Source: Siphonodentalium dalli
Taxonomy: Eukaryota; Mollusca; Scaphopoda; Gadilida; Siphonodentaliidae
DNA: 64,000 nucleotides
Direction of reading: 5' to 3'
Assembly: GCA_032622095.1 (NCBI GenBank)
Contig: CP136062.1
Coordinates: 141,254,351-141,318,350 of the forward strand
Every line of letters begins with the position of its first letter. The stretch's first letter is position 1. Below the pieces are notes generated by a model. That model saw only the letters and a list, made by a program, of their open reading frames with translations. It searched no databases and was not told where the DNA came from. Below are positions 56,774-64,000 of the stretch, in pieces. The translations under genes were made by a program, and so were the position numbers.

Positions 56774-57982
56774 ATGACTTCGGGTAGTAGTGATTCGGGT
56801 TCTTCATCAGACTCTGAACATTCGGGTGATTGTCTCACTCTTTGTCCTGGCCCTAATGATATTGTTGATGCCACGGATATTCCGCTGCCTTTTGTTGACC
56901 CTTTGCTTTCGGGTCACAGCCAGCCTAATAAAGGCAATTCTCAGGCTGCCCATCTGGCTGACAAAGGCAGTATCTCCAAGCCTAAAAAAGGCACTAGTTC
57001 CAAGCCTACAAAAGGCGATAAAAGTTTATCAGACAACCAGTTGGTGCAGATGTATACGGATCTGCAGCACCAGAATGCCCTTGTGCTAGGCCTACTAAAA
57101 AAGAGGGAGAGAGGTCGTAGTCGCTCCTGTACACCCGTTCCACGGACGCGGGCTCGGGCTGACCGTGTCTCGTCTGAGTCGGACGAAGAGCTTTTCTCCG
57201 ATGTGGAGGTGTCTGGTGACTTCTTGGACGATGTTGAGGAGTCTTTCACACAAGAGGACGATTGTGGTGGTCCTCTAAGTGATCGACTCGCCCGGCTGGC
57301 CACCAAGGCATTTCAGCGTCAGGGGCTAAGCTCCGAAAAACGGAAGTTGTTGACAGAGCGTTCCAAACGCCCGAAAAACTGCGAAGAGTTCCGAGGGGTT
57401 AAAGTCAACCCGGAAATCTGGAACACGTTGCCTTCTTCAACCAGGAAAGTGGGTGTATCCATCCAACATGCCCAACAATCGCTGCTTCATGCTACCTTTC
57501 CTGTTCTGGTTGCAGTCAACACGCTGACAGAGAAGGCGAACTTGCAACTGGCATTGGCCCCGTCCGAATTTAAGGACATTTCAAAAGCAGTGTTTGATAC
57601 CATCAGCTTTATTGCTGACGCTCACTACTCCCTCAATGGGCATCGTCGCGAGCTTATTCGACCCCACCTTAATTACCGCTACCGTAGCATTTGCTCCAAG
57701 AGCGATACACCGGAAAATTCATCCCTTCTTTTCGGGGATGACATCACTCGGAAGATTCGGGACATCTCCGAGGTGAGCAAAGTACAGAGCCAGCTCTCAT
57801 ACGACACTAAGGACTCTGGTACCTTTAAGGGCAAACAGCGTTCTGGAAATTCAAAAAACTTCCGAGGCGGGGCATCCCGCTATTGGGGTGCTCCGAAACG
57901 GCAGGGCTACAACAAAAACTACAAGCAGTACAACAAGTATCGCAACGACCGACCCTCCAAAAAGGAGACAAAACGACAATAG
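56774..57982 (+). CDS. DIRS-like element ORF1 (Gag-like)
   Basis: The frame opens at 56699, but the ATG at 56774 starts a Ser/Asp-rich leader (MTSGSSDSGSSSDSEH) and is a more natural start, giving about 402 aa. The protein has an acidic, Ser-rich N-terminus, a Lys/Gly-rich stretch (SKPKKGTSSKPTKG), an RGRSRSC basic patch near 57112, a helical central region (LLTERSKRPKNCEEFRG onwards) and a basic Gly/Asn/Tyr-rich C-terminus (KNFRGGASRYWGA). No zinc knuckle is present. Position and composition suit the structural protein of a DIRS element. It is intact, unlike the downstream genes. Confidence 0.7.
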   Translation: MTSGSSDSGSSSDSEHSGDCLTLCPGPNDIVDATDIPLPFVDPLLSGHSQPNKGNSQAAHLADKGSISKPKKGTSSKPTKGDKSLSDNQLVQMYTDLQHQNALVLGLLKKRERGRSRSCTPVPRTRARADRVSSESDEELFSDVEVSGDFLDDVEESFTQEDDCGGPLSDRLARLATKAFQRQGLSSEKRKLLTERSKRPKNCEEFRGVKVNPEIWNTLPSSTRKVGVSIQHAQQSLLHATFPVLVAVNTLTEKANLQLALAPSEFKDISKAVFDTISFIADAHYSLNGHRRELIRPHLNYRYRSICSKSDTPENSSLLFGDDITRKIRDISEVSKVQSQLSYDTKDSGTFKGKQRSGNSKNFRGGASRYWGAPKRQGYNKNYKQYNKYRNDRPSKKETKRQ

Positions 57983-57989
57983 CTCACAC

Positions 57990-59360
57990 AGGGGTAAGTG
58001 ACCTCACTTCATACAGGGCTGGTAACATTGCATTTCATATTCCTTTTTGGACATCAATCAGTTCAGATGAGCAAATTCTGAGTTGGGTCCGAGGCGTTGC
58101 CTTGCAATTTGATAATCCACCTCCATTGCGTTCGCGTTGTGGCCTTCATACTACTTTCACGCAACAGGAGGTGGTCATAATTGTTCTCGATTCTGTCTCC
58201 ATGACCATTAGCATTACATCTGACAAGGCAGCTAATATCGCAGACATGTTTTCGAGATTAATTTCAAAACGGACCCATGTGAAAATCAGGCTTCTTGCGG
58301 AATTAATAGGGCACCTGGTTAGTGTATTGCCGGGTATTAAATTCGGTCGGCTACATTATCGGCATCTGGAGTGTGCTAAGATTAGAGCATTATGTTTGTC
58401 TCGTGGGAACTTTGACAAATTCATGAATTTGGACTCAGTAGTCCTGACCCAGTTACAATGGTGGATAGATAATATTCATACAGCCTTTAACCACCTGCGG
58501 CCTCCACCTGTGACTCTGCACGTGCAACCCGACAGCTCCCTTTCTGATGTGGGTTATGTCCTGGTCGGGACTTACAGGCCAGCGGTCGTTGGGACTCAAC
58601 AGAACAGACAGTCCATATTAATGCACTGGAGCTCAAAGCTGCCCTTTTAACTCTTCAAGCGCTCTGTGCAGATGTGACTGACACACACATCCGTTTGGAA
58701 ATGGATAACTCAACAGCGGTTGCCTATATCAATAATATGGGTGGTTGCCACTCTACCACTTGTAATGAAATCACCATTGCCATCTGGGAGTGGTGTGGCG
58801 CCAGTAATAACTGGATTACAGCAGCACACATTCCTGGTAAATTAAATGTTCATGCAGACAAACTGTCACGTGAATTCCACGATAACACCGAATGGAAACT
58901 ACATTTACTGCGCTTCAACGAGCTCAACGATCGATATGGTCCATTTGATATTGACATGTTTGCATCTCGTATTAATTATCAACTAAAACCATATGTAGCA
59001 TGGAAACCAGACCCCGAGGCGCAATTTATCGATGCTTTTTCGATTGCCTGGACAGACTTATATTGATATCATTTTCCGCCTTTCAGCTTGATCTCCATGG
59101 TACTAGCAAAACTTATCGCCGACCGAGGTTCGGGTGTAGTGGTGGTGCCACTTTGGCCGACACAACCATGGTTCCCCACTCTACAAGCCCTGATGATCGA
59201 CACACCTATTGTATTCCGTCCTTCAACAAACCTGTTGGGGTTACCACACGCCAGCGCAGCTCGGCATCCGTTGTTCCGGAAATTAACACTTCTTGGTTGT
59301 CCTTGCTCGGCCAAATATTACAACAGCAGGGGGTTCCACCCGCCGCACGTGACTTAATTA
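57990..59360 (+). pseudogene. DIRS-like RT/RNase H with catalytic core deleted
   Basis: The leader AGNIAFHIPFWTSISS and WVRGVALQF (about 58015-58110) is typical of the region before the RT. FTQQEV then joins directly to VIIVLDSVSMTIS and HYRHLE, which belong to the end of the RT, so the palm with its FxDD-type catalytic motif is missing (junction near 58165-58185). RNase H follows in two frames (break about 58590-58660): LHVQPDSSLSDVGYVL, then INALELKAALLTL, MDNSTAVAYINNMGG and HIPGKLNVHADKLSR. A TGA at 59064-59066 interrupts before FPPFSLISMVLAKL and VPLWPTQPWFPTL. It cannot reverse transcribe. Confidence 0.85.
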
Positions 59361-60282
59361 TGGCTTCATGTAGAGTGAATACTCACATACAATATTCTAC
59401 TGCCATTCGTAAGTGGGTAACTTTCTGTGTGAATCGTAAAATCAGCTTTCTTCAGCCTACTACGATTGATGTGTTGACTTTTCTCACTGGACTCAATGAC
59501 TCTGGTTGTAGCATACAGTTCCATCAATTCTTGTCGGAGCGCTTTATCTGCGCTTTTGCCTAAACTGGATTGTTGTGATGTTGGTAAACACCCGCTCGTT
59601 ATCCGCCTCATGCGTGGGATCTTTAATAAGAAACCGATGCTGCCACGCTATACCAGGACATGGGACATACAGCTGGTGTTTAATCATTACCGTTGGTCAG
59701 ATGAGGCTAATGATCCTTTCTCTTGCACGTCTGTCGAGGAAATTAGCTCTGTTGTTAGCGCTGGTGTCTGCGCAGCGGGTGCAAACTTTACATGGGTTGT
59801 GCCTTTCAGTGATCAACTTTTCTGACAATGAATGCGTTATCTCAATTCCGGAAATTATCAAACATACAACTGCCAGGTGCCATCAAGCTCCGCCGTGTAT
59901 CCACGCCTTCCCGGATAGCACATTATGTGTCTTTCGACATTTAAAACTATATATCAGCCGCAATTCTACAATCCGGAATTCCAACGATCACTTGTTTCTA
60001 AGTTACATTAAACCACATGGGCATGTGAGTGCCTCTACCATAGGCCGATGGATCAAAGACGAACTGGCGACATGTGGTGTCGATACTGCAGTTTTCTTTG
60101 CACACTCAACGCGGTCGGCCTCTGTTTCAGCCGCATGTCGCGCTGGACTTGACATATATTCAATTCTAACAGCTGCAGGATGGTCCAATGAATCCACATT
60201 TCAAAATTTTTATAATAAGCCTGTGGTTCGTCAAATGTATTCCACAGCAGTCTTCCAAACCACAGACACTGACAATGCGTAA
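59290..60282 (+). pseudogene. DIRS-like tyrosine recombinase, frame-broken
   Basis: The N-terminal SAM-like domain reads WLSLLGQILQQQG, IMASCRVNTHIQYSTAIRKW and FLTGLND, shifts frame near 59500 to SSINSCRSALSALLPKL and MRGIFNKKP, and shifts again near 59715 to LSRKLALLLALVSAQRVQTLH. The last piece holds the catalytic residues of tyrosine recombinases: Arg in SAQRVQTL (about 59775), His-x-x-Arg in AHSTRSAS (about 60103), Trp in GWSNESTF and the Tyr nucleophile in NFYNKP (about 60213). The catalytic end is therefore conserved, but at least two frame shifts separate it from its N-terminus. Confidence 0.85.
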
Positions 60283-60504
60283 CTTTCATTCTGTATATAT
60301 TATATTAGCCACACTTGTTCTAGTGTGTTTTGTAATACACATTACATGTATATATGCTATAAGTGTCTCAATGAAGCTTTATTAAAGCTGCCATTTATCT
60401 GAACCTGTCTTTTCTAGACCAGTTGTTCCTTTTGAACCTACCTGAATGTACCCCGCGGTGAAGTCTCAATGGGGTTCCTTGGTGTAAGATGATAGGATGG
60501 AATT

Positions 60505-60775
60505 TATCAATTAAACAAGGCTTACCTGTAAGGTGAAGTTTGTTTATAATTCCATCCTATCATCTGGAACCTAGGGACCACATTCCCTTCCCGAAATGGA
60601 CCCTCCCGATATGTGGTCCCATTGTCAGGGTACTTTCAGCTTTAAAGATTGCCTGTGGACGCGATAGAATGCTATCTCAATGTGGTCCCTAGGTTCCAGA
60701 TGATAGGATGGAATTATAAACAAACTTCACCTTACAGGTGAGCCTTGTTTAATTGATAAATTATTGCCTGAAATC
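60505..60775. repeat. palindrome next to the DIRS right end
   Basis: An 80-bp arm at 60502-60581 (ATCAATTAAACAAGGC, CACCTTACAG in inverse, ATTCCATCCTATCATCTGG) is matched inverted at 60682-60763, with a ~100-bp loop. It contains additional copies of the element's end sequence GATGATAGGATGGAATT, in both orientations, so it looks like a second, small DIRS-derived remnant or a recombined end. The loop carries the complement of the left-end ATAGCATTCTATCGCGT. Confidence 0.75.
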
Positions 60776-60960
60776 ACAAATGGAAGAACATTGACCGAGT
60801 TAGTGGCAAAGATTATAATCGAACAGGATCGAGAGGTGTAAATTCCAAAATGTTGCTATTTATAGAAATTTGAAACCGCATCCAACGGTTGACCGAATTT
60901 TATGATCGATCTGGCCGCAAGCACAGTACCTATGGAGGGTTATTAGGGTCACAATCCTAA
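60776..60960. other. non-coding, nothing recognised
   Basis: Short unique-looking stretch between the DIRS remnant and the minisatellite. Confidence 0.4.
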
Positions 60961-61640
60961 CTTCACATTTTAATTCTAACTTAACATTTTAATTCTTACT
61001 TAATATTTTAATTCTAACTTAACATTTTAATTCTTATATTTTAATTCTAACTTAACATTTCAATTCTAACTTAACATTTTAATTCTTATATTTTAATTCT
61101 ATTTACATCATATTTACATTCTATTTACATTCTATTTACATTCTATTTACATTCTAGAAACATTCTAGAAACATTCTAGAAACATTCCAGAAACATTCTA
61201 TTAACTCTAACTTAATATTTTAATTCTTACTTAATATTTTAATTCTAACTTAACATTTTAATTCTTATATTTTAATTCTAACTTAACATTTCAATTCTAA
61301 CTTAACATTTTAATTCTTATATTTTAATTCTATTTACATCATATTTACATTCTATTTACATTCTATTTACATTCTATTTACATTCTATTTACATTCTATT
61401 TACATTCTATTTACATTCTATTTACATTCTATTTACATTCTAGAAACATTCTAGAAACATTCTAGAAACATTCTAGAAACATTCTAGAAACATTCCAGAA
61501 ACATTCTATTAACTCTAACTTAATATTTTAATTCTTACTTAATATTTTAATTCTAACTTAACATTTTAATTCTTATATTTTAATTCTAACTTTACATTTT
61601 AATTCTTACTTTACATTTTAATTCTTATATTTTAATACTA
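60961..61640 (+). repeat. higher-order minisatellite
   Basis: A block of AATTCTAACTTAACATTTT-type units (~120 bp), then an 11-bp unit TCTATTTACAT (5 copies), then an 11-bp unit TCTAGAAACAT (3 copies plus one CCAGAAACAT variant) and TCTATTAACTC. The complete series repeats with 10 and 5 copies respectively, and a third block of the first type follows. The order of variants is preserved, so the composite unit was duplicated before the 11-bp runs changed length. Confidence 0.92.
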
Positions 61641-61920
61641 TAATTGTTGAAATTGAAATGAGCATAAAACGGATCTCAGAATTGAAAGGCAAAAATTAAA
61701 ACAAACATAATATGGATTCTAGAAGTTGTAATTGTGACCCTAATAACGCGCCTGCACTTCTGTAACAATTATAACGAAAGGGGTCGCTGCGATCGGACGG
61801 CGTGACATGACAATCTGCGGGATGGGATGGAATATGGAATAGAACGACAATCTGCGGAACAGAACTTCAAATTGCGTGTAACGGTCGATATCTCGAGGAA
61901 TACAACACATAGAGGGCTCC
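61641..61920. other. non-coding, nothing recognised
   Basis: No repeat unit or supported frame. Confidence 0.4.
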
Positions 61921-62430
61921 GTTTTGTGATTAAAGGTACTCAATCCGTAAAGAGGGTCCCCATCTCAACAGATTCCAACAACAACAATCCGATCAGAGGG
62001 TCCTATATTACTATTTCTTTGGCTTTGGGGGTAAAAAATATTTGATTCGTGTCGAGGAACCCATCAAACAAAGCTCAGAGTTATTAGATATTGATTTTTG
62101 AAATTTGTTAATTGCTCGAGATGAGTACTAATAACTGCCGTCAATTTGGTAACCTGCTCGAGATTTTACGCCAAAACTCTATTCAAACAGACAAGGATGG
62201 ATAACTCTATAATCAAGTGGTAATAATAACGAAATTTTGACTGTCTTCTGGGCCAGAAAGAATTCCCGATAATGAAAAATAATAGATTTCTAAAATCGAT
62301 ATCTAACAAATCTGAGCTTTGATGGGTGACTTCCTCGACTCGAATCAAATATTTTTGACCCCCGAAGCCATTGAAATAGTAATTGAGAGGAGTTTTATCG
62401 GATTGAGTACCTTTAACGAAAGGCCCACAT
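61921..62430. mobile_element. inverted-repeat element (fold-back/MITE-like)
   Basis: The left arm has TTAAAGGTACTCAATCCG, TTACTATTTC, GGGGGTAAAAAATATTTGATTCG, TCGAGGAACCCATCAAA and TTAGATATTGATTTT. The right arm (62285-62425) carries their reverse complements in order. Arms are about 140-185 bp, diverged, with a small gap in the left. There is no coding capacity. Confidence 0.75.
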
Positions 62431-62689
62431 TCGCCCTATCCACACATATTAACCCCGCCACTGACCGGACACCAGAAGTTGTATTATTTGGTCGACAACT
62501 GACCTAACATGAAAGTTGTCGAAATCAAGGACGTGGAACAGCTGTATAAATGCATTTTTACAGCGATAACACTATGCCCACAAGCAGACTTGGTATTAAA
62601 ATGAAGTTTATCATCTATTGCACAGCAAGAGACCGATTAACCCACCCATGTGAAGGTGCCATGAAACACGAAAAACTGCGTTCGAGGGA

Positions 62690-63340
62690 GGTTCTCATAT
62701 TATACGCCAGTCAAACACGGGTGAGGTTCTTATATATGAGAACCTCCCCCGCGTATGACTGGTGGATAATATGAGAACATCCCTTGCGTATGACTGGCGG
62801 ATAATATGAACCTCCACCGCGTATGACCGGCGGATAATATGTTCATATGAGAACCTACCCCGCGTATGACCGGCAGATAATATGAGAACCTCCACCGCGT
62901 TCATATTATTCACCGGTCATACGCGAGGGAGATTCCCATATGTGGGGGAGGTTCTCATATTATCCGCCGGTCATACACGGTGGAGGTTCATATTATCCGC
63001 CGGTCATACGTGAGGATCAGACCAGTCATACGCGGGGGAGGTTCTCATATGAGAACCTCACCCGTGTTTGACTGGCGTATAATATTAGAACCTCCCTCGC
63101 ATGAATAATATGAACCTCCACCGCATATGACCAGCGGATAATATGTTCATATGAGAACCTCCCCTGTATGACCGGAGGATAATATTAGGACCTCCCCCGC
63201 AGATGACCGCGTCACCGCGGATAATATGAGAACCTCCACCGACTATGACCGGCGGATAATATGTTCATATGAGAACCTCCCCTGCGTATGACCGGCAGAT
63301 AATATGAGAACCACCACCGCGTATGACCGGCGGACACATA
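62690..63340. repeat. 35-40-bp repeat in alternating orientation
   Basis: The unit GAGAACCTCCCCCGCGTATGACCGGCGGATAATAT, with small variants, is present at least ten times on the plus strand (for example 62733-62770, 62780, 62815, 62855, 63150-63330) and several times inverted (62890-63045). Adjacent opposed units share TTCATATGAGAACC, itself partly palindromic. A GC-rich core (CGCGTATGACCGGCGG) stands out in an AT-rich setting. No flanking gene or direct-repeat spacer pattern like CRISPR. Confidence 0.88.
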
Positions 63341-64000
63341 AGTTTTTAAGTCTATAAACACTATTTGATTTGAATATTCTTTCAAACAGTCTCACCATTG
63401 ACAAGTTCGTGCGTTCAACCCAGTTAATCTATTTTGTAACTTGGCTTGTAATCGCCGGACACCGGCTTCCGGCATCTGGGCTTTTAGTCACAACTGAAAT
63501 AAAAAATAAGTGCGAATTATAACAAATGAAGAGCGCAAAGCCATTAAAAAATCACATTTGATACGTCTTCTGATACATGGTGTATATTCGTATTTTGTTG
63601 ACGAAGTGCTGCTAGGAACAGGCTTAGTTGGAACGATAAAACGGCTTCAGTCGGCCATTCTATTTTGTACGAGAAAAAGTAGCGCTCTTTATTGGAGCGA
63701 ATTTCTGCAACAATTTCACTGCGTGTTGGACCCATTTGGACAAAATTACATTCCCTGTGTCTACATTTTGATATACTATACGCCCCATTATATGGAATAT
63801 ATCAGCTGAAATCGATCCTGTTATTGTAACCATGCATTGAGTCTATTTTTAGTTGTTTTCATCGGCGCGTGTTTGCGATTTCGCCATTACATTATTCGTA
63901 CTAAAACAGCCATATTGTAGCTAAAAACGAATGCGCAGTATTCCACTGTGTCATTTGGTACCTAACACTTGTTGTTTGCTAGCGTATTCATCGAGAAATC
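63341..64000. other. non-coding to window edge, nothing recognised
   Basis: A 99-codon plus-strand frame (63510-63809) and an overlapping minus frame have no recognisable domain, no clear splice context and no repeats. They are left unassigned. Confidence 0.35.

Larger units (their letters stand above)
56584..60504 (+). mobile_element. DIRS-like tyrosine-recombinase retrotransposon, decayed
   Basis: Bounded by a perfect 41-bp inverted repeat: 56584-56624 (AATTCCATCCTATCATC...) and 60464-60504. Gene order is Gag-like, RT/RNase H, tyrosine recombinase, which defines DIRS. DIRS elements integrate through a circular intermediate by recombinase, without endonuclease or target duplication. An internal copy complementary to the left end (reverse complement of 56617-56652) occurs at about 60650-60690, outside the right repeat, as expected for the complementary region of DIRS elements. 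Deletions and frame breaks make it non-autonomous. Confidence 0.88.

Noticed and set aside
59000-59300. Separate gene overlapping the DIRS RT region
   Set aside because: The apparent overlap comes from frame breaks in one decayed polyprotein, not a second gene.
62690-63340. CRISPR-like array of 35-40-bp repeats
   Set aside because: Units vary, alternate in orientation and lack unique spacers. The rest of the window is clearly animal DNA.

Overview
This window is animal (metazoan) nuclear DNA, most likely from a marine invertebrate and possibly a lophotrochozoan such as a mollusc. It is AT-rich, has no operons, and is full of LINE relics, a DIRS-type element, palindromic DNA transposons and satellites. 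The one host gene I can support is split by spliceosomal introns and encodes a secreted PAN/Apple-like plus WSC-domain protein of a kind common in invertebrates. The species call is inference.

Host gene (minus strand, 51485 to 33266). Exon 1 (51194-51485) encodes a signal peptide and a Cys-rich PAN/Apple-like domain. Exon 2 (39418-39546) and exon 3 (33266-33432) together make a complete WSC domain and a stop. A further Cys-rich exon candidate lies at 39881-40075. All junctions are phase 1 and the joins keep the frame. The gene covers about 18 kb because its first intron holds a hAT-like element, a LINE fragment, a 5-kb inverted repeat and satellites.

1-12200: non-coding repeats. Two satellite-like families share a ~171-bp period (475-1427 and 2527-3117), followed by partial copies, tandem duplications, palindromic MITE-like elements (7621-7828, 9085-9782), an ATC microsatellite and two minisatellites. 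12200-22640: dispersed repeats, a LINE 3' fragment split by an antisense tRNA-type SINE, GTCAAGGTCA tandem repeats, a second LINE fragment ending in (TTTGAA)n, and long stretches with nothing recognisable.

22640-33206: two related non-LTR retrotransposons head to tail. The first (22642-26614) is decayed and carries a 520-bp MITE. The second (26628-33072) is nearly intact: ORF1 has a coiled coil and an SGNH esterase-like domain but one frame shift near 27280, and ORF2 (29472-32924) has an uninterrupted endonuclease plus reverse transcriptase.

41600-44220 holds a readable insertion history: a LINE fragment flanked by a 173-bp target duplication, one copy of which was later hit by a hAT-like element while the other preserves the empty site. 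45194-50144 and 52852-56165 are large inverted repeats whose arms carry tandem units with an AAGATGGCGGCC-type motif. 56584-60504 is a decayed DIRS-like element with 41-bp perfect inverted ends, gag, an RT with its catalytic core deleted, RNase H and tyrosine recombinase. 60961-63340 is satellite and palindromic repeat DNA. I found no CRISPR, operon, rRNA or tRNA gene.
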